In this document: positions 9,495-18,224 of the stretch, piece by piece
Layout of the letters: every line of letters starts with the position of its first letter
How positions within the stretch are numbered: the stretch's first letter is position 1
Assembly (NCBI RefSeq): GCF_004197395.1
Contig: NZ_SELS01000004.1
Coordinates: 1 to 64,000 of the forward strand
DNA length: 64,000 nucleotides
Source of the DNA: Paraburkholderia sp. UYCP14C
GTDB taxonomy: Bacteria > Pseudomonadota > Gammaproteobacteria > Burkholderiales > Burkholderiaceae
Direction: 5' to 3'
Program-made: the position numbers and the translations under genes
Notes under the pieces: generated by a model
Database searches by the model: none
What the model saw: only the letters and a program-made list of their open reading frames with translations
What the model was told of the DNA's origin: nothing

Positions 9495-9685
9495 ATGCAA
9501 ACTCCAATGATTTAAACGCTGTGCCGGCGCCGGGCAGGCTCCGCTAGGCGGTGCTCGGGGACACCGACGCTTATGCGCCTATGCGTCCAAAAGATAAAAC
9601 AGACATTAACCAGCCTTATTCGACTGAGATGCCAAGGTCCGCGAATTACTCATAGAATGCAGACTTTCTGTCCAGCCTATCAGTC

Positions 9686-10990
9686 ATGACAACAGGTAAA
9701 CGGATACTGCCCGCGTTAACCCTCTGCCTCAGTGCGCTACCCCTCACTGCATCCTGTGAAGAGCCGGCGGCCAGCCTGGCGTCGCCAAACACGTCGGCAA
9801 GTCATACTTTTGCGGCGACGCGCAACGGTAATCTCGGCGGGTCGACCTCCGTTTCCGACGTCAATATCCATACGTTGCTTTATCCGGGGCACACGACCAA
9901 AGTCCTTGCGCACTATTTACCGTGGTGGTTCGATCCGGAATCGCGCGGCGTCGTGGTCGGCTATCGCTCGGACGATCCGGCCCAGGCGTTGCGCACGTTC
10001 AAGGACATGCACGCGCGCGGCGTCGATGGCGTGATCGTCGACTGGTACGGTGAGAAGGATGGCAATGGCCAGCCCGAGCCCATCGATGTCGCGTGGCGCA
10101 AGTCGATGCCGGAACTGGCCAAATTTCCCGATATGTCGTTCTCGATCATGGTCGACGCCGGCACCTACAACTTCAATCATTGCAAGGGCTGCGACGTCAC
10201 CCAGACGGTCATTTCCCAACTCGATTATCTGTCGCGCACCTATTTTTCCTCCCCGCAATACCTGAGATATGACGGCCATCCGGTGGTGTACGAATTTGGC
10301 CTCGACTGGTCCGGCAAGGTCGACTGGTCACGCATTCAGGCAGCGCATCGCGACATCTCCTGGGTTCACATCCACAAGCAGGGCTTTGACCGCGACTACA
10401 GCGCTGGCGCCTTTGTCTGGGTCAGCTCTGGCTTTGCGAGGCAAAAGCCCAAGGTCGCCGATCTCGCCGAGCTAAAGGAGTTCTATCGATATGCGCGCAC
10501 GGAGCCGGCGAAGATAGCAACCGGCGGCGTGTTCAAGGGTTTCGACGACCTGCTTGCCGCGTGGGCGAAGCCCAATGAAAAGCATTACATGCCGCAATCT
10601 TGTGGCGATACGTGGCTGCAAACCTTCGATGTCATCAACCAGAACTACAGCACGGCACGCCAGTTGCCATTCCTCCAGCTCATCACCTGGAACGACTACG
10701 AAGAAGGCACGGCGCTCGAATCCGGAATCGACAACTGCGTGACGTTGCAGACGAGTCTTTCCGGCAATGCGCTGGGCCTCACGCTATCGCATGCGGAGAC
10801 AGTCGATCATCTCGAGCTTTATCAGTCGTTAGCGGACGGCAAATTTCGTCTGATCAACCGGTACGCGCCGGCGACCGCCACGATCGCGCTACCGGCTGGC
10901 AGCTCGGGCACCTTTTACGTCAAGGCGGTCGGCAAACCGTTCTTCAAAAACGTTGTTTCAGCCCCCATCACGGTCGGGCGGAAGGACTGA
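9686..10990 (+). CDS. Secreted glycoside hydrolase, GH71/GH99-like
   Basis: A 434-residue protein with an N-terminal signal sequence (basic MTTGKR, hydrophobic ILPALTLCLSALPLTA). A Cys follows at about residue 24 in TASC, which is an imperfect lipobox. The mature part has ITWNDYEEGTALESGI near 333–348 and VDGVIVDWYG near 111–120. These match the barrel-type architecture of endo-acting GH71 (alpha-1,3-glucanase) and GH99 (endo-mannosidase) enzymes. It would act in the periplasm or at the cell surface, trimming or releasing the locus polysaccharide, but the substrate is inferred only from its place beside wzc. Its last 23 bases overlap the convergent gmhB gene. A C-terminal beta-rich domain (about 350–434) may bind carbohydrate. 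Confidence 0.72.
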   Translation: MTTGKRILPALTLCLSALPLTASCEEPAASLASPNTSASHTFAATRNGNLGGSTSVSDVNIHTLLYPGHTTKVLAHYLPWWFDPESRGVVVGYRSDDPAQALRTFKDMHARGVDGVIVDWYGEKDGNGQPEPIDVAWRKSMPELAKFPDMSFSIMVDAGTYNFNHCKGCDVTQTVISQLDYLSRTYFSSPQYLRYDGHPVVYEFGLDWSGKVDWSRIQAAHRDISWVHIHKQGFDRDYSAGAFVWVSSGFARQKPKVADLAELKEFYRYARTEPAKIATGGVFKGFDDLLAAWAKPNEKHYMPQSCGDTWLQTFDVINQNYSTARQLPFLQLITWNDYEEGTALESGIDNCVTLQTSLSGNALGLTLSHAETVDHLELYQSLADGKFRLINRYAPATATIALPAGSSGTFYVKAVGKPFFKNVVSAPITVGRKD

Positions 10991-11585
10991 GATCGGCAAT
11001 GACGTCCGACTGAGGCTGCGGCTCGCGCAACCGATCCTGTCCGAACCATCCGGGCAGTTCCGACAGACTGTCGATGCGCGAGCCAAGCGATTCGGTAAGT
11101 TCGAGATCGAACTCGCCCGCCGGCGCGAACAGGAAACGATGCGCGACCCCGGCTCGCGCCGCGGCAAGCAGGTCCGACGGCTTATCGCCGATCATCAATG
11201 AGCCTTCCATGTCCAGATCGAGGTCCGCGCGCGCCTGTACGAACATACCGGGCTGCGGCTTACGGCAAGCGCAGGCCTGTCGGTACTCTCCAAGCCCGAA
11301 CTCCGGGTGGTGCGGACAATAGTAAACCCGGTCGATCCGCGCACCTCTGCTCTGAAATTCGCCGAGCATCCACTCGGTGAACGCCTGGAACTGAGCGACC
11401 GTGAAATAGCCGCGCCCGATGCCGGCCTGGTTGGTGACGAGAACCACCGGCCAGCCGGCATGATTCGCCGCGCTGACGAGTTCGAAGATACCTTCGACGA
11501 ATACGCATTCGTTCGGCTCGTGCAGATATCCGGTATCGATGTTGACGACGCCGTCCCTATCGAGGAATAGCGCTTTACGAGTCAT
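10968..11585 (-). CDS. gmhB: D,D-heptose 1,7-bisphosphate phosphatase
   Basis: A 205-residue HAD-superfamily phosphatase. The nucleophile motif is FLDRDGVVN near residues 7–15. The GmhB-specific parts are VLVTNQAGIGRG, a zinc loop with CPHHP and CACRKP (ligands Cys-His-Cys-Cys), and MIGDKPSDLLAA. It removes the 7-phosphate, by family, from D-glycero-D-manno-heptose 1,7-bisphosphate before nucleotidyl transfer by HddC. ATG 11585 is chosen because the conserved protein begins there (MTRKALFLDRDG). The upstream reading frame is only the shadow of hddC. It overlaps hddC by 11 bases. It is about 20 residues longer at the C terminus than E. coli GmhB, and this tail lies over the 3' end of the convergent hydrolase gene. 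Confidence 0.92.
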   Translation of the reverse strand: MTRKALFLDRDGVVNIDTGYLHEPNECVFVEGIFELVSAANHAGWPVVLVTNQAGIGRGYFTVAQFQAFTEWMLGEFQSRGARIDRVYYCPHHPEFGLGEYRQACACRKPQPGMFVQARADLDLDMEGSLMIGDKPSDLLAAARAGVAHRFLFAPAGEFDLELTESLGSRIDSLSELPGWFGQDRLREPQPQSDVIADLSPSARP

Positions 11586-12312
11586 GGGCGGATTGCTCAC
11601 ACATGAGCGGCACGAGTTGCTGGGCTCGCGCATAGTCCGACGGAATGCCGATATCGATGAACTCGGTGATCGCAGGAAAGACCCGGATGTCGAGCGTGCT
11701 GACCTGGCGGCGCAGGAAATCGTCTTCGAATGAAAAACGTTCAGGCAGGTCGAATCGGAGCAAGCGGGCTGCATCGACCGCATATATGCCGGCATTGATG
11801 AAACCCGGCGCCTCCACCGGCCTCTTTTCTTCGAACGCGATCAGGCGCTTCGAACCGGCGTCGAATTCGAGCGCTCCATACCGCGACGCATCCGGCACGT
11901 TCGTTGCCGCGATCGCCAGGTCGGCACCCGCGGCGTTGAAAAAGTCGGTGAAGGCGGACAGGTCCAGATCCGTGATCGTATCGCCGTTCAGCACGATCAT
12001 CCGCGGGGCGCCGCAGGTGCGCAGCGCATGCATGATCGCGCCGCCCGTCCCGAGCGGCTTGTCCTCTTCGATGACGGTCACGGACAGCCCCAGCGACTGC
12101 CGTGCCAGCCAACCCGTGATCTCGCCACATCCATAACCCAGCGACAGCACGACGTCCGTCACGCGCTGATGCTCCAGCCAGCGGAGCATCCACGCGAGAA
12201 ACGGCTGGCCATCGACGCTCGCCATCGCCTTGGGAAGACCTTCGCCGAGAACCGGCCGTAACCGCGTACCGAGACCGCCCGCGAGGATCATGCACGGAAG
12301 CATCTTGCTCAT
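11575..12312 (-). CDS. hddC: D-glycero-alpha-D-manno-heptose 1-phosphate guanylyltransferase
   Basis: A 245-residue nucleotidyltransferase with the signature AGGLGTRLRP near 10–19 and GLPKAMASVDGQPFL after it. The sugar-phosphate loop is near GDTITDLDL. It has the length and order of HddC rather than RfbA or ManC. It joins GTP to heptose 1-phosphate to give GDP-D-glycero-alpha-D-manno-heptose. The ATG at 12312 overlaps the gmhA stop (ATGA). Its presence with hddA, gmhA and gmhB gives the complete GDP-heptose branch as described for S-layer glycans and for the B. pseudomallei capsule (wcbM). This separates it from ADP-heptose synthesis for the LPS core. Confidence 0.92.
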   Translation of the reverse strand: MSKMLPCMILAGGLGTRLRPVLGEGLPKAMASVDGQPFLAWMLRWLEHQRVTDVVLSLGYGCGEITGWLARQSLGLSVTVIEEDKPLGTGGAIMHALRTCGAPRMIVLNGDTITDLDLSAFTDFFNAAGADLAIAATNVPDASRYGALEFDAGSKRLIAFEEKRPVEAPGFINAGIYAVDAARLLRFDLPERFSFEDDFLRRQVSTLDIRVFPAITEFIDIGIPSDYARAQQLVPLMCEQSAHDS

Positions 12313-12896
12313 GATGCAAAGATGTTCTCTTCCACGATGCCGCACACGATATGGCCGCACACCAGATGGCCCTCCTGAATCTTCGGCGTGGACGTGGACG
12401 GAATCTCGATGCACAGATTGGTGCGCTCCCGCATCGCCGCCACACCCTCCGGATGACTGCCAGTGAAGCCGACGCTGAACATTTCGAGTTTCTTCGCGAC
12501 CTCGAGGGCGCGCAGAATGTTCGGCGAGCGGCCGGAGGTCGAATAGGCCCAGAAAATGTCGCCGCGGCGGCCGACCGCTTCGAGTTGCCGCGCAAACAGC
12601 TTTTCATAGCCGTAGTCGTTGCCGATCGCCGTCATCACGGAGGTATCGACGGTCAGCGCGAATGCCGCCAATCCGGGTCGGTCGAAGTTGAACCGGCTGA
12701 CGAATTCTCCGGCGATATGCTGCGCGTCGGCCGCGCTGCCGCCGTTGCCGGCAAGCAATACCTTGTTACCGGCGCGCAGCGCTTTGGTGACCTGCCGCGC
12801 CAATGCCTCGACCTGTTCGATCACCTGGGGGCTACCTGCGAGCGCGCTCAGAACCGCGACTGTTTTTTCGATTTCGTTGGTGACGGAAATGCTCAC
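12309..12896 (-). CDS. gmhA: Sedoheptulose 7-phosphate isomerase
   Basis: A 195-residue SIS-domain protein. GNGGSAADAQHIAGEF near 48–63 and SGRSPNI are the phosphosugar-binding loops, and CIEIPSTSTPKIQEGH near 161–176 holds the catalytic Glu and His of GmhA. It converts sedoheptulose 7-phosphate to D-glycero-D-manno-heptose 7-phosphate, the first step for the locus heptose. The GTG at 12896 overlaps the hddA stop (GTGA), and its TGA overlaps hddC's ATG. A second gmhA for core LPS would be expected elsewhere on the genome. Confidence 0.94.
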   Translation of the reverse strand: MSISVTNEIEKTVAVLSALAGSPQVIEQVEALARQVTKALRAGNKVLLAGNGGSAADAQHIAGEFVSRFNFDRPGLAAFALTVDTSVMTAIGNDYGYEKLFARQLEAVGRRGDIFWAYSTSGRSPNILRALEVAKKLEMFSVGFTGSHPEGVAAMRERTNLCIEIPSTSTPKIQEGHLVCGHIVCGIVEENIFAS

Positions 12897-13927
12897 GATA
12901 TTCTCCAGGACTGGGCACCAATGTCGGTAAACGTGCAGGACATGACCTGACCTTGGCGGCCGGCCAGCGCGCGGCTCACAGCCGGGCGGTCGATCGGGTC
13001 GACGAAGAACATCATGAAGCCGCCGCCTCCCGCGCCGGAAACCTTGCCGGCTTTCGCGCCCGCGTTGGTCGCGACCCTCCACAACTCGTCGATCGACGGA
13101 TTGGAAATGCCTTTGGCCATGCGCTTCTTCGATTCCCACGAGTCCCTCATCGAGGCGGCGATGCCGGCAAAGTCAGCACGCAAAACCGCTTCCTTCATTC
13201 TGGTCGCCTCAACCTTGACTTCGTGAAGCGCTGCAAGCGGATCCATGTGGTTTTCCACCACATTGTTGCTCTGCTCCTTGATGATATTGGCCGACTCGCG
13301 CGAGACCCCGGTGTAGAACAGCACGAGCGACGCTTCGAGCTCGGCCTTCGTGTCCTGCTTGATTCGCAGAGGATTCACGATGACCTTGTCGCCGTAGAAC
13401 TCCATGAAGTTCAGGCCGCCGAAGGTCGCCGCATACTGGTCCTGCTTGCCGCCCGCTAGCGCAAGATCGATCCGTTCAATGTCGTGAGCGAGTTTCGCGA
13501 CATCGTATTCGCCGAGCGGCAGCGAAAGCAGCTCGCAAAATGCCTGCACGAGCGCCACGACCACGGTCGACGATGAGCCCAATCCGGATCCCGGAGGCGC
13601 CTCGGAAAAAGTGGTGATCGATACGGCGAGAGGATGGCCGTCGTTGAATTGCCTGACGATCCGGTTGTAGACGCCGACATGCAAACCAAGGCCGTTGATC
13701 GGCGGGAGCTCGGGCGAGATTTCTCCGGTCCAGCGCACCTGTGTATCCGCAGCGGTCAGCTCGATCTTGCCGTCGTCGCGCGGCACGATCGAGGCGTAAG
13801 CGAACCGGTCGATCGTGACGTTGAGCGTGAGTCCGCCGAAACGATCGGAGTATGGGGAGACATCGGTTCCGCCGCCGGCCAGTCCAAGCCGCAGGGGTGC
13901 GCGGGAGCGGGCGATAAAGTGCGTCAT
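12893..13927 (-). CDS. hddA: D-glycero-alpha-D-manno-heptose 7-phosphate kinase
   Basis: A 344-residue GHMP kinase. The substrate loop is PLRLGLAGGGTDVSPY (11–26), the ATP loop PPGSGLGSSS (111–120), and the C-terminal motif KVSGAGGGGFMMFF lies near 294–307. The subfamily is HddA/WcbL, which phosphorylates heptose 7-phosphate at C1 to the alpha anomer. It is the first gene of the hddA–gmhA–hddC–gmhB operon. AAAGGA lies eight bases upstream of ATG 13927. The 275-base gap upstream should hold the operon promoter. On the minus strand there is a TTGACG at 14023–14028 but no convincing –10 partner. Confidence 0.92.
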   Translation of the reverse strand: MTHFIARSRAPLRLGLAGGGTDVSPYSDRFGGLTLNVTIDRFAYASIVPRDDGKIELTAADTQVRWTGEISPELPPINGLGLHVGVYNRIVRQFNDGHPLAVSITTFSEAPPGSGLGSSSTVVVALVQAFCELLSLPLGEYDVAKLAHDIERIDLALAGGKQDQYAATFGGLNFMEFYGDKVIVNPLRIKQDTKAELEASLVLFYTGVSRESANIIKEQSNNVVENHMDPLAALHEVKVEATRMKEAVLRADFAGIAASMRDSWESKKRMAKGISNPSIDELWRVATNAGAKAGKVSGAGGGGFMMFFVDPIDRPAVSRALAGRQGQVMSCTFTDIGAQSWRIS

Positions 13928-14168
13928 GATTTGTCCTTTCTCGGCGATGCAACGCCATGTCAGGCTGTTTGAACAGACAGCGATTTTTGGTCCGTAATCT
14001 ATTGATGGGCGTAAGAAATCTTCGTCAATCTCCGTGCACCAATCGCTTTTTTCCGTCGACTACTAACGGCCAAGCAAACCTACGAAACCACACCGCAACC
14101 AACTGCATCAGTACTACGAATTTATCTGTGCGGCGTTTCCTCCACTGCAACGCCTGGTCAGGATGAAA

Positions 14169-14199
14169 CCCGAGCGGGCGTCCGGCGCCCGCAATCGGG
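14169..14199 (-). terminator. Probable terminator after the perosamine-synthase gene
   Basis: A 12-bp stem with a two-base bulge: cccgagcgggcg (169–180 of the 14-kb block) pairs with cgcccgc and tcggg (14186–14192, 14195–14199) around a five-base loop. It starts four bases beyond the stop codon at 14203. On the minus strand it is followed by TTTC, a short T-tract. It separates this gene from the heptose operon. Confidence 0.55.
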
Positions 14200-14202
14200 C
14201 CT

Positions 14203-15339
14203 TCAGGCTTTTGTTTCCAGCAAAGGCTCCTTGTTCGATTCCTGCCGGGCGAGGAAATCGCGCACGCGTTCGCAGATGAACGCGATGTCATCGCGCATCA
14301 GTGCCGGGTAGCTCGGCAAGTTGATGCCTCGGCTGGCGATCTCGTCGGCCACCGGAAAATGCTGACCGGGCGCCGCATACATCTTCATTTGATGAACCGG
14401 GTAAAAGAGCGGACGGGTTTCGATACCGTCTTGCAGCAACGCGGCGCGCAAAGGGTCACGCTGGCTCGCGTCCTCGACGAGGATCGACACCATCCAGTAA
14501 CTGTGTAGCGTTCGCGGATGAGTGCTGTGTACCTGCAACGGCAAGCCGGCAAGGCTCTGCCGATACCATTCGGCGATTTGCTGCTTCTTCGCGATGAGGT
14601 CGTCGACGGACTCCATCTGCGCGCAGCCGATTGCCGCGGCCAGATTCGTCATCCGATAGTTGAAGCCGATTGCGTCGTGCCAGTACTCGCGCTCGCTGCT
14701 CACGCCCTGGCTGCGCAGATGCCGGATCTTCCGGTCAAGTTCGGCGTCGTTGGTGACCACCATGCCGCCTTCGCCGGTCGTGATCGTCTTGTTGCCGAAA
14801 AAGCTGAAGCAGCCGATATCGCCGAACGTGCCCACATTTGCGCCGTCGAATCGCGTACCGATTGCTTCGGCACAGTCTTCGATCACATACAACGAGTGCT
14901 TTTTCGCCAATGCCATGACCGCTTCCATGTCAGTCGCCTGACCATAGAGATGCACGGCCATGATGGCCTTGGTCTTGCTGGTGATCTTGCGCTCGGCATC
15001 TTCGACGTCGATCTGCCAGTAGTCGCGCTCACTGTCGACGAACACCACATCTGCGCCGGTGTACTTCACGGCATTCGCGGACGCGATATAGGTCAGGGTC
15101 GGAACCAGTACTTCGTCACCCGGGCCAATGCCCAATGCGGCGAGTGCGACGTGCAGCGCGACCGTGCCGTTGCTGACCGTGATCGCATGCCGCGCGCCCA
15201 GCCAGGCTGCAAACGATTCCTCGAACTGGCCTACGTACTTGCCCTTCGAAGAAATCCACGTCGATTCCAGACAGTCCATGACCAAATGCTTCTCGCGACC
15301 GTTGAGGTACGGGGCATAGACGGGGTATCTAAGATTCAT
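14203..15339 (-). CDS. rfbE: GDP-perosamine synthase-like aminotransferase (DegT/DnrJ/EryC1/StrS)
   Basis: A 378-residue PLP aminotransferase. The lysine that binds PLP is K184 in FSFFGNKTITTGEGG, with the cofactor-binding Asp in VIEDCAEA (about 152–159). The N terminus YPVYAPYLNGREK and the stretch STWISSKGKYV closely match my memory of Vibrio cholerae RfbE. RfbE converts GDP-4-keto-6-deoxy-D-mannose to GDP-perosamine, so this is better than a generic assignment. The required GDP-mannose 4,6-dehydratase (gmd) is not in the window. AGGAAG precedes ATG 15339 at a good distance. It is a single-gene unit ending in a hairpin. Perosamine or a related 4-amino sugar is therefore expected in the polysaccharide made by the left-hand locus. 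Confidence 0.85.
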   Translation of the reverse strand: MNLRYPVYAPYLNGREKHLVMDCLESTWISSKGKYVGQFEESFAAWLGARHAITVSNGTVALHVALAALGIGPGDEVLVPTLTYIASANAVKYTGADVVFVDSERDYWQIDVEDAERKITSKTKAIMAVHLYGQATDMEAVMALAKKHSLYVIEDCAEAIGTRFDGANVGTFGDIGCFSFFGNKTITTGEGGMVVTNDAELDRKIRHLRSQGVSSEREYWHDAIGFNYRMTNLAAAIGCAQMESVDDLIAKKQQIAEWYRQSLAGLPLQVHSTHPRTLHSYWMVSILVEDASQRDPLRAALLQDGIETRPLFYPVHQMKMYAAPGQHFPVADEIASRGINLPSYPALMRDDIAFICERVRDFLARQESNKEPLLETKA

Positions 15340-16258
15340 AGTCGCTTCCTGTTGTCATACGACCGGACTAACGATATGAAGAAATGTTGGAGCGGCGAAC
15401 CCTTTGCGGATTACTGCCGCTCGCTTTCAACGCCCGCCGCCCGGTCGCTTTGGACTGTGGGTGCCGCCCCTATCGTCAAGGACTTGCGTCTTGGTTCTCT
15501 TGTTTGCTGCGGCGAGTTGGAAGATCGGTCGCGAGGGTATGCTCGTATGTGTGGCGTACCCGCGCACCGATTGGTCAACCTTGTGCAGGAAATAGGGGTT
15601 CTTCGTTTTAACCGTGAGACCTAGCTTAGGGTCCGAGGCCCGCGCCATCCGTGCGTTGCACAACACAACACGCGCTACCGCGGCCTGCGAGACTCGCGCT
15701 GACGCAGCGACTACATGAAGTTGGACGGTCGAGGTGTGCCCGTGTATTGCCGACGGCGGCTGGCGATGGCCGAATCGACCCGATGCTGCTCAGAGGTTCA
15801 ACGCAGAGCGAGCGGGATTGGCGGAAGACGCATGGTTCAGGTTCGTTTTTTTCTCGGCTCGACGAACGCTCCGCCGATGGAAGCGCTGTCACTCCGGAAT
15901 AATGGCAAGGATTGCCGAACGAACCTGTGGCAAGTGAAACGGCATGCGTAATGAGCGGACACGACAAGCCACGCAGTCTCTTCTGCGTGACGGGAACGCA
16001 AGCCCCTTTTCACGAAGATCTTTTCTATTTTTCCGTGACGATGCGCGGATGCGGCCGTCTTACCCCAGCCGCAATCTCGGCAAAACTTACCGGCTGCTGG
16101 ACTGCATCGTGACTGTATCCCGCGGATAGATGCATTCATTCTCAGGCCGCCCGCGCCAGCAGTCGGGCGGCACTATTTGCTGCGGTCGATCAACTCGCCG
16201 TCTTTAGCTGCGATGCCCTCTTCGCAGCGGGCCAGTCGCGCGCTAACAATCGTCCGGG
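15340..16258. other. Long gap with no recognisable gene
   Basis: More than 900 bases between the aminotransferase and the chemotaxis receptor. Several open frames of 60–113 codons run on both strands, the longest being 15626–15967 and 15837–16139 on the minus strand. None has a family signature or a good start. A hairpin of gccgcccg and cgggcggc (16146–16171) lies 88 bases past the receptor's stop and may end its transcript, without a T-tract. The rest may be decayed sequence or an unrecognised RNA or small gene. Confidence 0.4.
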
Positions 16259-17818
16259 CTACGCCGCTTGCGCGTCGAGCCGAAACACCGACACTGCGTC
16301 GCGCAATGCCACCGCATGCTGTTCCAGCGACTTCGCCGCGGCCGCCGCCTGCTCCACGAGCGCCGCGTTGTGCTGCGTGACCTCGTCGATCTGCGACACC
16401 GCCTTGTTGACTTGCTCGATGCCGTCGCTCTGTTCGAGTGCGGACGCCTCGATCTCGCTCATCACGCCGGTCACGCGCTCGACAGCCTTCATCGCTTCCT
16501 GAATCGTCCTCTGCGCATCTGACACCAGCGACGAGCCCTCGTCGACCTTCGCCGCCGATTCGCCGATCAACTCCTTGATCTCCTTGGCCGCCGCGCCCGA
16601 GCGCTGCGCGAGGCTGCGCACTTCCGAGGCGACCACCGCGAAGCCGCGGCCCTGCTCGCCCGCGCGCGCCGCTTCGACGGCCGCGTTCAGCGCGAGGATG
16701 TTGGTCTGAAACGCGATCCCTTCGATCATGCCGATGATCTCCGTGACCTTGCGCGAGGACTCGCTGATGCCGTCCATTGTTTCCGTCACGCGCGACACCA
16801 CCTGGCCGCCGCGGGTCACCGTATCGAGCGCGCCGTGCGCAAGGCGGTTCGCCTGCTTTGCGTTGTCGGCGTTCTGCTTCACGGTCGCCGACAGCTGCTC
16901 CATGCTCGCCGCGGTCTCCTGCAGCGCGGCCGCCTGCTGCTCGGTGCGCGCCGACAGGTCGGCATTGCCCGACGCGATCTCGTTCGCGCCCTGGGTGATC
17001 GCGCTCGTGCTGCCGCGCACCTTGCCGACCGTTTCGACGAGACCGTCGCGCATGCGCGTCAGCGCGCCGAGCAGCTGGCCCATCTCGTTGCGCGACTTCA
17101 CCTTGATCGCGACGCTCAGGTCGCCGGCTGCGATACGCTCGAAGTGCTTGACCGTCGCGTTGACCGGCTTGATCAGCGCCGACGACAACGCGACGCGCGC
17201 GCCCACGGCGATCACCAGTGCGATCACCGCGATCGCGCCGAACAGCGTCGTCGCGAGCTGGAAGCGTCGCGCGCCGGTCGCGGCCTGCTGATGCTGATTG
17301 TCCATCTGCGCTTTTTCGAGCGCGTCGATCGCTTTCGAGTAGGACGCGTACAGGCTGTTCGCGGTTTCGCCCTGGATGTTGCGGAAGGTGTTGAAGTCGA
17401 AGTCGGTCAGTGCCTTGAATTCCGGCTCGATCGCCTTGTCGACGAGCCCCGTGCGCGCGTCGCCGACGCTCTGCGCGAGCTTGCGCTCGGCGTCGCTCTC
17501 GAACGGGCCGGCCATGTAGTTGCGGAAGTCGTTGTTCGATTCGAGCAGCACCTTGTGCGCGGCCGGCAACAGATCGTCGGTCTGCTTGCCGACGCTGAAC
17601 AGCGTCTGATAGGTGCCCAATGCGAGCTGCACCTGCAGAAGCTTCTCGGAGCTCGCCTTCAGATGCGACAGCGCGACGGCGCTGCGCTGCGTGTCGTCGA
17701 GGCTGTCGTTGGCGAGCTTCAGCGCGCCGTAACCGACGGCGATCACCGTCAGAAGGAAAGCGACGAATACGCTGATCACGAGCGTCAGTCCGCCACGAAT
17801 TGTGATGTTGTTTAGCAT
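16259..17818 (-). CDS. Methyl-accepting chemotaxis protein
   Basis: A 519-residue receptor. A membrane segment at about 8–30 is followed by a periplasmic four-helix-type sensor (about 31–190), a second segment (about 191–212), a HAMP domain (LIKPVNATVKHFERIAAGDL) and a long cytoplasmic helical hairpin. The tip sequence of that hairpin is IAFQTNILALNAAVEAARAG. The tip contacts CheA and CheW. The C terminus ends VFRLDAQAA with no NWETF-type pentapeptide, so adaptation enzymes would have to be shared with other receptors. ATG 17818 is preceded by GGAG at seven bases, and the longer frame is a shadow. The ligand is unknown. It has no obvious functional link to the polysaccharide genes on either side. 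Confidence 0.95.
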   Translation of the reverse strand: MLNNITIRGGLTLVISVFVAFLLTVIAVGYGALKLANDSLDDTQRSAVALSHLKASSEKLLQVQLALGTYQTLFSVGKQTDDLLPAAHKVLLESNNDFRNYMAGPFESDAERKLAQSVGDARTGLVDKAIEPEFKALTDFDFNTFRNIQGETANSLYASYSKAIDALEKAQMDNQHQQAATGARRFQLATTLFGAIAVIALVIAVGARVALSSALIKPVNATVKHFERIAAGDLSVAIKVKSRNEMGQLLGALTRMRDGLVETVGKVRGSTSAITQGANEIASGNADLSARTEQQAAALQETAASMEQLSATVKQNADNAKQANRLAHGALDTVTRGGQVVSRVTETMDGISESSRKVTEIIGMIEGIAFQTNILALNAAVEAARAGEQGRGFAVVASEVRSLAQRSGAAAKEIKELIGESAAKVDEGSSLVSDAQRTIQEAMKAVERVTGVMSEIEASALEQSDGIEQVNKAVSQIDEVTQHNAALVEQAAAAAKSLEQHAVALRDAVSVFRLDAQAA

Positions 17819-18224
17819 TGGGTCTCCGGAACGTCTGGTCTGGCTGCGACGATACAAATGAGAGCCGCACGCGCCGACGAATCCGCACTCACCGAAGCCG
17901 CCAACGGCCGCCGTCAAGCGCGAAGGCTCGACGATGGCTGGCAACGAAATGATTCGGCGATTGATACGGCGGATCGTTTCGCGGATCGCTCCGCGCAGTT
18001 GCGCGCGACTTACACTTCGTCGCATCCAGGTTTACGGTCGTGGCGCGCGCGCGCCGCATAGGGGGAATCCATGAGGAGCGAGCGCTGACGGGCCTCAGCG
18101 GCCGATCCGCACATCACTATCTGGGATTCTCAGGGCCGCGCATCGGCGCTTCGGCGCCTTGGCGCGCGCCGGATGCGGCGCGTTTCGTTTGTATAATTCC
18201 GGGTCTTCGCTCAGGCCAACTTTC
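17819..18224. other. Divergent intergenic region (receptor / WecA-like gene)
   Basis: About 400 bases that must drive both the leftward receptor gene and the rightward transferase. A perfect TATAAT lies at 18192–18197, 28 bases before the ATG at 18225, but I see no good –35 partner 16–18 bases upstream. No clear sigma-28 flagellar promoter was found for the receptor. No gene is visible. Confidence 0.4.

Noticed and set aside
13965-13976. ctgtttgaacag palindrome upstream of hddA as an operator
   Set aside because: Only five perfect base pairs each side of a mismatched centre; such short palindromes are common by chance.
16146-16171. Hairpin as an intrinsic terminator of the chemotaxis receptor gene
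   Set aside because: No T-tract on the minus strand and it lies 88 bases beyond the stop, so I note it only within the gap entry.
18192-18197. TATAAT as a full promoter for the WecA-like gene
   Set aside because: There is no –35 match at 16–18 bases, so I mention it only in the intergenic entry.
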